This document shows positions 1 through 7,563 of a DNA stretch of 46,447 nt, piece after piece; position 1 is the stretch's first letter, and the number at the start of each line of letters is the position of its first letter. Made by a program: the position numbers and the translations under genes. This stretch comes from Blastopirellula marina (GTDB lineage: Bacteria > Planctomycetota > Planctomycetia > Pirellulales > Thermoguttaceae), in contig DYLS01000028.1 in the NCBI GenBank assembly GCA_020721965.1, positions 1 to 46,447 on the forward strand. The letters are read 5' to 3'. A model generated the notes under the pieces. That model had not been told where the DNA came from, did not search any database, and saw only the letters and a list, made by a program, of their open reading frames with translations.

Positions 1-70
1 AACCCGTCGCAACCCGTCACAACGTATCGCCACCCGTCACAATCCGCCGCAATCCCTCGCAGCCCGGCTG
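1..70. repeat. 10-nt tandem repeat at window edge
   Basis: Seven degenerate copies of a 10-nt unit close to AAYCCGTCRC run from the first base to about position 70, for example aacccgtcgc followed by aacccgtcac. The array probably continues upstream of the window. The rest of the gap up to the first gene at 320 shows no gene, terminator or clear promoter. Confidence 0.7.
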
Positions 71-319
71 CAATCATCCAAATGCAGGCCAGCGCGTGGG
101 GCCGGTCGTTTGAGGTATCGCGGCGGGCCAGAGCGGATTTTGCGCGACCCCAAGACGGTCGGACCCGCCGGGCGGCATCTTTCTGGCAGCGCCGAAGGTG
201 TACAATGAAATCGTTGTAGCCGTATCCCCACCGGGTGTGCCAAGAGTCGGCAGGGGAAACGGCTGGGTTGCAAACGCCTTGGCGATCCGTTCGGCCGCGC
301 GGCGGTCGTCCTTTCCACA

Positions 320-1780
320 ATGATGGCTGGCTCGACAACGCTTTCTCCGATCTACGCTTGGGATTTTTTGGCCACGTATCTTCAACGGCACGATGCCCAT
401 GCGGCACAGCACGTAGAGCTTCTAGGGACGATCCGCACCCGCTTGGAATCGACCGCGTTCGGCGGAAATGCAGAGACCCGTTGCACCGGCTCGGGTGCGG
501 CTGGGCTTTGCGACGTGGCGACGCGAGTCGTGGGCCAGGACGCGGCCCTGGCGGAACGGCTGGAACGGCTCCGCTACCAATTATTGAACGAACGCGCAGC
601 GGTCTTGACGGCGGAGGACCTCCGCGCGGCAGAGGAGCTGGACCGTATTTTCGCCCGTTTGACGGGACGTGCGGAACAGCCAGGCCGCCATATCCGGCGC
701 GTGCTGTGGGAGGACGGATTCGCAGCGGACACCGTCGAGCGATTGGAGCGGTGCCTCCATCCCGACCTCCCGTTGGAGCGTGTGACGGCTTCCGCGCGGC
801 GGCTTACAGACGAGCACTTCCGCCCAGGTTCGGCCGGGTTTCAGCAAGGGCCGGCAGGGCACCGCGTCTTGCTGTATGCCCCGCTGTACCTCTCCAGTTA
901 CTGCGTCAATCGCTGTCTGTATTGCCATTTCAAGTTCGACAATCCGATCACGCGGGTGCACCTGTCGCCTGAGCAGGCCGTGGGCGAGGCCGATTATCTC
1001 GTTCAGCAGGGTTTGCGGCAGATTTTGTTGGTGGCGGGCGACTTTCCGCAACGCACAAGCATCGAGTATTACGTTTCTGTGCTGAAGGCGCTACGGGAGC
1101 GGTTCGACGCCCAGTGGTCGGTCGAGATCGCCGCTCAATCGACACGGAGTTATGCGGCCTTGGCGGCAGCGGGCGTATGCGGTGTGACCCTCTATCAAGA
1201 GACCTACGACTTTGCCCGCTACGCCCGACTTCACCCCCGCGGACCCAAGACCCACTTCGATTGGCGGCTAGAGGCCCTGGAGCGGGCGGCGGAGGGAGGC
1301 ATCCGCCGGCTCGGATTGGGCATCCTTTTGGGGCTGGCCCCTGCCGTGGACGATGCCCGGCTGCTCGTCCGTCATGCGGTGTACCTGCGGCAGCGGTTTC
1401 CGCATTGCAGGCTGGCGGTCAGCCTGCCGCGACTCCACCAGCCGCCCGACGGCTTTTCCGTGCCGCATCCCGTGGCGGACGCAACGCTCATCCGCCTGTA
1501 CTGCGGGCTGCGCCACGCCCTACCGGACTTGGAGCTGGTGCTCTCCACGCGCGAGCGGGCATCTCTGCGCGACTTGCTGGCCGGCGTGTGCGTCACGCAA
1601 TTGTCGGCAGGCAGTAGCACGGCGCCGGGCGGGTACGGAGATCGGGCCGCAGGGCGTGCCACCGCCGACGGCGAGCAGTTCCCCGTCAGCGATGAACGCT
1701 CCGTCGAGGAGGTCGCGGCGGCTCTGCGAGGGCAGGGCCTCACCGTGGCATGGGAAGCCGTGGCGGGAGAGATGGGGTAG
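320..1780 (+). CDS. thiH: ThiH/HydG-like radical SAM protein
   Basis: A radical S-adenosylmethionine enzyme of the ThiH/HydG (tyrosine lyase) type. ThiH cleaves tyrosine to dehydroglycine for the thiazole of thiamine; HydG uses the same chemistry for hydrogenase maturation. The CX3CX2C iron-sulfur motif is C195, C199, C202 within YCVNRCLYC, followed by the family-typical LYQETYDFARYARLHP and GPKTHFDWRLEALERA. Length is 486 aa. The roughly 190 residues before the cluster are much longer than in ThiH (about 85) or HydG (about 95). The C-terminal second-cluster motif of HydG (CX2C plus a distal Cys) is absent, which favours ThiH-like function. No other thiamine or hydrogenase gene is nearby. The ATG at 320 has no clear Shine-Dalgarno. 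The family is confident; the exact substrate is inferred. Confidence 0.75.
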   Translation: MMAGSTTLSPIYAWDFLATYLQRHDAHAAQHVELLGTIRTRLESTAFGGNAETRCTGSGAAGLCDVATRVVGQDAALAERLERLRYQLLNERAAVLTAEDLRAAEELDRIFARLTGRAEQPGRHIRRVLWEDGFAADTVERLERCLHPDLPLERVTASARRLTDEHFRPGSAGFQQGPAGHRVLLYAPLYLSSYCVNRCLYCHFKFDNPITRVHLSPEQAVGEADYLVQQGLRQILLVAGDFPQRTSIEYYVSVLKALRERFDAQWSVEIAAQSTRSYAALAAAGVCGVTLYQETYDFARYARLHPRGPKTHFDWRLEALERAAEGGIRRLGLGILLGLAPAVDDARLLVRHAVYLRQRFPHCRLAVSLPRLHQPPDGFSVPHPVADATLIRLYCGLRHALPDLELVLSTRERASLRDLLAGVCVTQLSAGSSTAPGGYGDRAAGRATADGEQFPVSDERSVEEVAAALRGQGLTVAWEAVAGEMG

Positions 1781-1862
1781 CTTGCAGCCAACCTTCTGGC
1801 AGCGGCGGTAAAGCCCAACCAAAGTCGCAAGCCAAGCATCGAAGACGGCGGGAGAACCACTT

Positions 1863-3362
1863 TTGGAGTCCGAGCTTTCCAGCGACGCCATCCATCAGGC
1901 TGTGCGACGAGGCGGCTCGGCCGTCTTCCTCGCCCAACTCGCCTCCCAGCTCCTGTCGCTCATCTTCCTGGGCATCCTCCTGCGGCGATTGGGACTCATC
2001 CCCTACGGCTGGATGGGGATGGTAGCCCCGCTGCTGATCCTGGTCCGCGTCCTGATCCATTCCGGCCTGGATGTGGCCGCCATCCAGAAAGGGAGGCTGG
2101 ACGATCGCCAGGTCTCCGCCCTGTTTTGGGTCAATCAAGTGTTGGGCCTCTTCGGGGCACTGCTGGTGCTCGCCGCAGCGCCCCTGATGGTGCGGCTGTA
2201 TGATGAGCCGGAGCTGCTGGGGCTGACAGTGGCACTGGCGGGCACGATGCCTGCTACCACCCTTGGCGCCCAGCATCAGGCGTTGCTGCAACGGCGCTTG
2301 CGACTGGGGGCCTTGGCCGCCGTTCGTTTGGTGGCCCAGATGCTTTCTGGCGTGGCGGCGGTGGCGGCTGCTTGGGCCGATTGGGGCGTTTGGGCCCTGG
2401 TGGTGCAACAGTATGCCGAAATCAGCCTCACATCTCTCTTGGCGTGGTGGATCGAGCCGTGGCGACCTCGTTGGGTCCTCCGTCACACCGGGAGCCGCGG
2501 TCTGCTGACCTTTGGGGGACACTATGCGATCAGCAATGTGCTGTTCTTCGTGTTGGCCAACCTGGACAAGGTTCTCGTTGGCTCGTATCTCGGCCCGGCC
2601 GCCCTGGCGGTCTATAGTCAGGCCTTCAATCTGGCCCAAAAACCGGTCGGATTGGTGGCTGCTCCGCTGATCACCGTAATGCTTCCCACGCTCTCGCGAA
2701 GCCGTTTTCATCAGGAGGAATACCGCCGGTGGTTCGCAGCCTTCCTCCGCTTTTTGGCGTGGCTGATGGTGCCGTCCGGGATCGGCCTGGCCGTCGTTGC
2801 CCCAGAGACGATGCAGGTGCTCGGCGGGGAGCAATGGGCGTCGGCGGGGCCGATCCTCCGCGTCTTCGCCTTGATGATTCCCTTCCAGGCCTGTTTCAAT
2901 GTGCTGGGCAGCGTATTCTCATCGGTCGGTCGGGCGGATCGCATGGCGTGGGGGAGCGCCGCCGTGGCCGCCGTCTCCGCTAGTCTTTTCACCTCAACCA
3001 TCCTCGTGGTCCGTGGGCAGCCGCACGCCGAGTGGCTCTTCGCCGCGACGTACGTGGGCGCGTTCTGCGGGCTGATCTTCCCGCCCTACCTGGCTTGGGC
3101 ACTGCGGACGGCCGGGCTGCAATGGAGCGACGTCCTGATGCCCCTCAAAGACGCCCTCCCCCCCTCCCTGGCAATGGCTGCCACGGTCCTGATGTTGCAC
3201 CTGGCGGGGAACCGGGCCTGGCCCATCTCGCCCTGGACCCTGCTGCCCGTCGAGGTCTTCGCCGGTGTGGCGGTTCACCTCGGCATTGGCCACCGACAGC
3301 TCCGTTTTTACCTCAGCGAGGGGCTTCGCGGTTTCTTGCCGCACACCGCGGGCAAGGCCTGA
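1863..3362 (+). CDS. MOP-superfamily polysaccharide flippase (Wzx-like)
   Basis: A 499-aa polytopic inner-membrane protein of the polysaccharide transport/flippase family, which moves lipid-linked oligosaccharides across the cytoplasmic membrane for surface polymer assembly. About a dozen hydrophobic segments cover the whole length. The early motif LIPYGWMGMVAPLLILVRVL and the central FVLANLDKVLVGSYLGP are typical of Wzx/RfbX relatives, the latter with the conserved D-K pair before the YLG turn. Translation appears to start at a TTG at 1863, preceded by a GGGAGA at about 8 nt; no ATG lies nearby. It follows the radical SAM gene by 82 nt on the same strand, but no functional link is obvious. 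No glycosyltransferase cluster surrounds it, so its lipid-linked cargo cannot be inferred. Confidence 0.85.
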   Translation: MESELSSDAIHQAVRRGGSAVFLAQLASQLLSLIFLGILLRRLGLIPYGWMGMVAPLLILVRVLIHSGLDVAAIQKGRLDDRQVSALFWVNQVLGLFGALLVLAAAPLMVRLYDEPELLGLTVALAGTMPATTLGAQHQALLQRRLRLGALAAVRLVAQMLSGVAAVAAAWADWGVWALVVQQYAEISLTSLLAWWIEPWRPRWVLRHTGSRGLLTFGGHYAISNVLFFVLANLDKVLVGSYLGPAALAVYSQAFNLAQKPVGLVAAPLITVMLPTLSRSRFHQEEYRRWFAAFLRFLAWLMVPSGIGLAVVAPETMQVLGGEQWASAGPILRVFALMIPFQACFNVLGSVFSSVGRADRMAWGSAAVAAVSASLFTSTILVVRGQPHAEWLFAATYVGAFCGLIFPPYLAWALRTAGLQWSDVLMPLKDALPPSLAMAATVLMLHLAGNRAWPISPWTLLPVEVFAGVAVHLGIGHRQLRFYLSEGLRGFLPHTAGKA

Positions 3363-3371
3363 CCCGCATAG

Positions 3372-3614
3372 CGAGCGCGGTAGTCGTTCACAGGGATGCG
3401 CCTCACTCCAAAACCACTCGCCGAGACGCAAGCGGCTCGCCCCTTTGTCATTTCGATCCGAATCGCCTGTCATTTCGAGCAAAGCACCTGTCATTTCGAG
3501 CAGAGCGGGAAATCTTGCGAAGCGTGACGTCTTGCGAAGCGAGAAGTCTTGTGAAGCGGGAAGTCTTCCCGGCAGGGGTGAAGATTTCTCTTCGCTACCG
3601 CTCGTCGAAATGAC
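3372..3614 (+). repeat. Dispersed element, family B (full copy 1)
   Basis: A palindromic dispersed element. It begins near cgttcacaggga, passes through a conserved block ending gcccctttgtcatttcga, and ends with tcgaaatgaca, so TGTCATTTCGA and its reverse complement lie at opposite sides of an internal aagatttctc segment. The whole module, including the outer flank, recurs at 27262-27436 and, reversed, at 42494-42664. This copy has two extra internal TGTCATTTCGA units in tandem. It is non-coding; open frames through it are meaningless. Confidence 0.8.
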
Positions 3615-3694
3615 ATGGTTGACCCTCAATGGCATTGGTGAGATCGTCCAAGTGACGGCCCATTCCGAACGTCTGAACTACCTTCGGGAACGTC

Positions 3695-3940
3695 TAAACC
3701 AAACTTCCTGGACGTATTTTTACGTAAATCGTTACTGCGTAAAGACTTCCTATTGATTTACACTGCTTGTCGTAGTCATGTAATGGTTTTTCGTAAGTTC
3801 TTGTCCCGTAATGAATTGCGTGATTTGCCTTGTACTCAGAAAGCGGGGGGAGAATCAGGACGCGCCATTGACGTAAGTCATCTTCTTACAATCACTTGCA
3901 ATTAGCATACCCCTAGTTCGCGGGGGGGAAGTTTGGTCTA
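3695..3940 (+). mobile_element. MITE-like element, family A copy 1
   Basis: A 246-bp non-coding element. The ends are inverted repeats (aaccaaacttcc at 3697, ggaagtttggt at 3928-3938), each bordered by TA. Near-identical copies lie at 46108-46352 (reverse) and, more diverged, at 29069-29330. The interior is AT-richer than the surrounding DNA and carries ttacgtaa-type palindromes and an agaatcagg block. The shape (short, terminal inverted repeats, TA at both borders, no gene) fits a miniature element mobilised by an IS630/Tc1-mariner type transposase. That mechanism is inference. Confidence 0.8.
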
Positions 3941-4224
3941 AGCAACGCTCGTTTGAACAATCCTCAGGAGCGACTAAACGATCCTCGTTGTTTCACAATT
4001 CTTTTCTTTTCCGTTACAGATCAGCCGTGAAGGGTTACAAAGATTTGAGCCTGAAAAAAGTGTGGACATCACAATACTGATAACTCTACAATCAGAGCAG
4101 AGCGGCCTCGACTGCTTGGTGGGGCAAATGACGTATGCCGCTCTGCGTTTATGCTGGGCGAGGCGAGTCGGGACGTTGTCCCACGTTCTTCAACCATCAT
4201 TTGGGATTGGACGGGAGTTTGCAC
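3941..4224. other. AT-rich leader region before the Tat-exported protein
   Basis: About 280 nt of AT-richer DNA without a gene. It contains a stretch near 4012-4040 (ttccgttacagatcagccgtgaagggttac) that resembles one at about 21970-22010, so it may hold a decayed copy of the CCGTGAACGGTTAC-type repeat. No convincing promoter could be assigned. Confidence 0.4.
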
Positions 4225-5238
4225 ATGGCGGAACGAGCAGATCGCAGGCGTTTTTTGGGGACTGCGGCGGCGGGCGCCTTGGCCGCCGGCGCAACATGGA
4301 GCATGGAAGAGCGAATTTTGCTGGCGGCCGTTGAGGAGGGGAAGTCCGGGCAGCCTCAGCCGCCGGGCGACCCCGCATCGATGCCTTATGGGCAGGTGGG
4401 CGGCGTCCGCGTGAGCCGGCTCATGATCGGCGGCAACCTCATCGGGGGCTGGGCACACAGCCGCGATTTGATGTACGTTTCGCGCTTGTTCAAGGCCTAC
4501 AACACCGATGAGAAGGTCTTCGAGACGCTGGCCTTGGCCGAACAGCACGGGATCAACACCATCCAGAACGATCCGTCGTGCATGGACCAGGTATATCGGT
4601 ACAACAAGGAGCGGGGCGGCAAGATGCAGTCGCTGGTCTGCATCCACCCAGAGTCAGATGAGGCCAAGGTCCGCAACGAGATCGCGCACCTCATCGACCG
4701 TGGCGCCACGCTGCTTTATACGCACGGCGGGATGACGGACCGGCTGACCATGTCCAGCCGTGTCGATGTCCTGGCCAAGTGCATGGAGCTGATCAAGGAG
4801 GCGGGGGTGCCCGCAGGCATCGGCAGCCACTCCCTCGAAACCCCCAAGGCCTGTGAAAAAGAGGGCGTGGGGGCCCAGTTCTATGTGAAGACCTTCCACA
4901 GCGATCAATACTGGTCGGCCACCCCCACCGACAAACGCCAGGAGTGGTGCTGGTATTTGCCTCCTAGCGGCGAGTCCGGCCATTACTTCGACAACATGTG
5001 GTGCATCAATCCCACCGAGACCGCGGAATTCTTCAAGAGCGTCAAGAAGCCCTGGTTCGCCTTCAAGACCCTCGCGGCGGGGGCCTTGCATCCACGGGTG
5101 GCCTTCCCCTTTGTCCTCCGGAACGGGGCGGACTTCGTGATCGCGGGGATGTTCGATTTCCAGATCGCCGAGAACGTCGCCATGTTCAAGGAGACGTTCA
5201 ATAAGGTGGGAAATCGCGAACGACCCTGGTACGCGTGA
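4225..5238 (+). CDS. Tat-exported aldo/keto-reductase-like TIM-barrel protein
   Basis: A 337-aa exported protein. The N-terminus MAERADRRRFLGTAAAGA is a twin-arginine signal (RRRFLG then an Ala-rich hydrophobic stretch), so it is probably folded in the cytoplasm before export. The mature part begins like an aldo/keto reductase (GGVRVSRLMIGGNLIGGWAH), and the C-terminal KPWFAFKTLAAGALHP resembles the AKR strand-8 segment. The catalytic Tyr/Lys/His set of AKRs is not clearly recognisable, so a reductase activity is unproven. The start at 4225 is chosen over an upstream ATG at 4135 because the Tat motif then sits at the N-terminus and GGGAG lies 8 nt upstream. Such proteins are common in planctomycetes and usually unnamed. 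Confidence 0.75.
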   Translation: MAERADRRRFLGTAAAGALAAGATWSMEERILLAAVEEGKSGQPQPPGDPASMPYGQVGGVRVSRLMIGGNLIGGWAHSRDLMYVSRLFKAYNTDEKVFETLALAEQHGINTIQNDPSCMDQVYRYNKERGGKMQSLVCIHPESDEAKVRNEIAHLIDRGATLLYTHGGMTDRLTMSSRVDVLAKCMELIKEAGVPAGIGSHSLETPKACEKEGVGAQFYVKTFHSDQYWSATPTDKRQEWCWYLPPSGESGHYFDNMWCINPTETAEFFKSVKKPWFAFKTLAAGALHPRVAFPFVLRNGADFVIAGMFDFQIAENVAMFKETFNKVGNRERPWYA

Positions 5239-5270
5239 GTAGCCGGGACGAGCGCTACGCCGCGAGTGCC

Positions 5271-5374
5271 ACAGCGCAACGTGGTCTGCTTGACTCGACC
5301 TCTTGCAGCCACGGCAGGTGATGTCACGCACCCCATGCTGCGGACACCGTGGGTCAAGGCGGACTTTGCGCTGG
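5271..5374 (+). mobile_element. MITE-like element, family C copy 1
   Basis: A 104-bp element starting acagcgcaacgtgg and ending ggactttgcgctgg, so the ends are inverted repeats of the type CWSCAGCGCAA. It has internal cgcaccccatgc and a gcttg(g/a)ct block shared with the copies at 8861, 13466, 16673, 22096 and 30935. It contains no gene. The copy lies just downstream of the AKR-like gene and is followed after a shared spacer by a family B end, forming a composite that is repeated at 8861-9089. Confidence 0.75.
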
Positions 5375-5454
5375 AGTAGGAACCGGACAGCGGCCAGCCC
5401 CGGCTGCGCCCACGATAACGCCGTACCGCCGACGATCATCCTGCCTCGCCGCAA

Positions 5455-5513
5455 GATTTCTCCCTCCGTAAGGTTTGTCGCTTCGCGAGATTTCTCGCTT
5501 CGCTCGAAATGAC
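5455..5513 (+). repeat. Dispersed element, family B (partial)
   Basis: Partial copy of family B: two successive variants of aagatttctc(gcttcg) ending in the diagnostic gctcgaaatgaca. The preceding roughly 30 nt (taccgccgacgatcatcctg) is shared with 9029-9048, showing that the C element, spacer and B end were propagated as one block. Confidence 0.7.
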
Positions 5514-5579
5514 AGGGGGGGGCACTGACGAGCGGCGGGGGGCGGCTGTTCGTCTGAACCGGTTCGCCGGCGTGGGTCT

Positions 5580-6422
5580 TCAGCGTCGCAATCCCGCCAG
5601 GGCGAGGCTGAAAAGGTACGCGCCCCCCGCTGCCAATACGATGGCGGCCTCGGGGCTGACGGGGGTGCCGTACACGGCAATCCGCGGCGCCGTGGCCAAG
5701 GCGCAGCCCAGCAACGTACTGCCGACAATCAGCTTGCCCATGCCAGTCACGTGCTGCGCCACGGCGGCGGCGGGTAAGCACAGCAGGGCCAGCACCAAAA
5801 TCAGGCCCACCACTTGCATCAGGCAAATGACCGTCAGGGCCATCAGGCACAACAGCACGAGATTCACCCGCGAGACGGAAACGTTTTGCAATTGTGCCGT
5901 CTGAGGGTCCAAGCACACCGCCAGGAATTGTTTGTGAAATAGGAGTACCACCGCGAGGATGACGATATCTAGGATGGCCATCCAAACCACGTGCGACCAG
6001 GGGACTACGGCGAGATTGCCGAAAAGATAACCCAGCAGTTCACCCTGGTAGCCAGGGGTGAACTTGATGAGCAGGATGCCGATGGCCATGCCCACCGCCC
6101 AGAGGGCGCCGATGATGGTGTCGCTGCGCTCATTTCCCCGTTCGGTGATCCAGTTGATAAAAATTGCCGCCAGCAGGGCTGCCGCGGTGGCTCCATGCAG
6201 CGGCGCCAGCCATCCGCAGTAGCGGGGAAAGGCATAGGCGAGGAAAAACGCCGCTCCCACGCCGCCCACCGCGATATGCGACAAAGCTCCGCTCAGGAAG
6301 ACGATCCGCCGCGTGACCACGTAAGGGCCGATGACACCGCAGGCCACGCCCGCCAATAGGCCGGCGATCAGCCCGCTCATCAAGAATGGGTTGACGGACA
6401 TGTCACGAAAGAAGGCGATCAA
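5580..6422 (-). CDS. Zn/Mn-type ABC transporter permease
   Basis: A 280-aa membrane subunit of a metal-ion ABC importer of the ZnuB/MntB (ABC-3) family. About eight membrane segments are visible. The pattern of the N-terminal half (GVIGPYVVTRRIVFLSGALSH, given here only in part: PYVVTRRIVFLSGALSH) is the family signature, and the conserved His after SGA(L)S is present. The chosen start is TTG at 6422: it overlaps the TGA of the ATPase gene as TTGA and has GGGAGGGG about 8 nt upstream, whereas the first ATG (6401) lacks a ribosome site. It is the last gene of the three-gene operon. Substrate (Zn or Mn) is inferred from the His-rich binding protein. Confidence 0.9.
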   Translation of the reverse strand: MIAFFRDMSVNPFLMSGLIAGLLAGVACGVIGPYVVTRRIVFLSGALSHIAVGGVGAAFFLAYAFPRYCGWLAPLHGATAAALLAAIFINWITERGNERSDTIIGALWAVGMAIGILLIKFTPGYQGELLGYLFGNLAVVPWSHVVWMAILDIVILAVVLLFHKQFLAVCLDPQTAQLQNVSVSRVNLVLLCLMALTVICLMQVVGLILVLALLCLPAAAVAQHVTGMGKLIVGSTLLGCALATAPRIAVYGTPVSPEAAIVLAAGGAYLFSLALAGLRR

Positions 6423-7429
6423 GGAATGGCCCCTCCCGGTTCCGCGTTCCGTGTGGGGGGCGGCGGGGGCGTCTCCGAAGTCTTCGACCGATGGACCGGG
6501 CAAGAGTTCTCGGCACTGTCCGTCGGGGAGCTGCACCCTTGATCGCAGCCGGGGTCCGTGAGCGGGCAACAGTCGGCGTGATGCATCAGGCGGACGTGGT
6601 CGTGATACAGTCCCACGAACAACTCCTGACTCACCTGGTCCACGGCGTGCACGGTGAGACGCCGATTGAGACACGCCACCCTCTTCAGATGCCGCGAAAC
6701 GAAGCCGATATCGTGGCTGACGATGGCAATCGGCAGCGAGTGATTCAATTGGTGGAGCAAGTCGGTGAGGTTGCGTTCCACGGCGGGGTCGATCCCGGCC
6801 GTCGGTTCGTCTAATAGCAGCAAGCGGGGGCGGGAGACCAAGGCCCGGGCAATCAGCACCCGTTGCCGCTGCCCGCCCGAGAGCGTCCCCAGGGCCCGGC
6901 CCGCCAGATCCGCCACCCCCGTTTGCCGCAACGCCTCCAGTGCCGCTTCACGGTCCGCCCGCGAATAACGAAATCCCCAGCGGGACTGGGAGATGCGGCC
7001 TGCCAAAACCACGTCCAAAACGGATGCCGGGACGGAGGTATCGACTCGGGCGTGCTGCGGTACGTAGCCGATCCACTGCCGCACCTCCGCCGGACGACGC
7101 CCAAAGACCGTGATGCGGCCGGACTGAGGCTCGATCAGCCCCAGCAGGAGCTTTAAGAGGGTGGTCTTGCCAGCCCCGTTCGGCCCGATGATCCCCAAAA
7201 AGTCATCGCCGTAGATATCGAGCGAAACATCCTCCAACACGGGGATTCGCGACCCACCCTTTTCGGTCGGATAGGCGAAATGCACGCCCTCCAGCCGCGC
7301 GATCAGCTCGCGGGCCGCGCCGCCGGCGCCCTTTTCCGCCTCCGGTGGTAGAGTCGGTTTTCCTTCGATAGTGCACACGGTCAGCCTGCTGAGCTGGGTT
7401 GGGGGCCTGGCGACTACTCCTGGGGGCAC
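6419..7429 (-). CDS. Zn/Mn-type ABC transporter ATP-binding protein with metal-binding tail
   Basis: ATPase subunit of the metal importer. Walker A GPNGAGKTT is at 82-90, the ABC signature LSGGQ at 183-187, Walker B LLLLDEP at 203-209, and the switch His in IVSHD near 239. At 336 aa it is some 80 residues longer than typical ZnuC/MntB ATPases. About 40 extra residues precede the nucleotide-binding fold, and a C-terminal tail contains HHADCC (283-288), two more Cys at 294 and 299, and Cys and His at 310-313, followed by a Pro run. That tail looks able to bind metal and may sense it. The assumed start is GTG at 7429; the fold itself begins near residue 44, so a shorter start is possible. The stop overlaps the permease start. 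Confidence 0.9.
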   Translation of the reverse strand: MPPGVVARPPTQLSRLTVCTIEGKPTLPPEAEKGAGGAARELIARLEGVHFAYPTEKGGSRIPVLEDVSLDIYGDDFLGIIGPNGAGKTTLLKLLLGLIEPQSGRITVFGRRPAEVRQWIGYVPQHARVDTSVPASVLDVVLAGRISQSRWGFRYSRADREAALEALRQTGVADLAGRALGTLSGGQRQRVLIARALVSRPRLLLLDEPTAGIDPAVERNLTDLLHQLNHSLPIAIVSHDIGFVSRHLKRVACLNRRLTVHAVDQVSQELFVGLYHDHVRLMHHADCCPLTDPGCDQGCSSPTDSAENSCPVHRSKTSETPPPPPTRNAEPGGAIP

Positions 7430-7563
7430 GATCCGCGAAGCGGCCCAAACGGGACGACGCGCGACGAGTCGTGCAGCTCACCGCGAGGTGCAGCCATCGG
7501 GGCGAGACCGCGCAGGAGCCCCCCACGCCGCGTCGTCGCGGCGGGCGGGAGCGGCTGCCTGCC

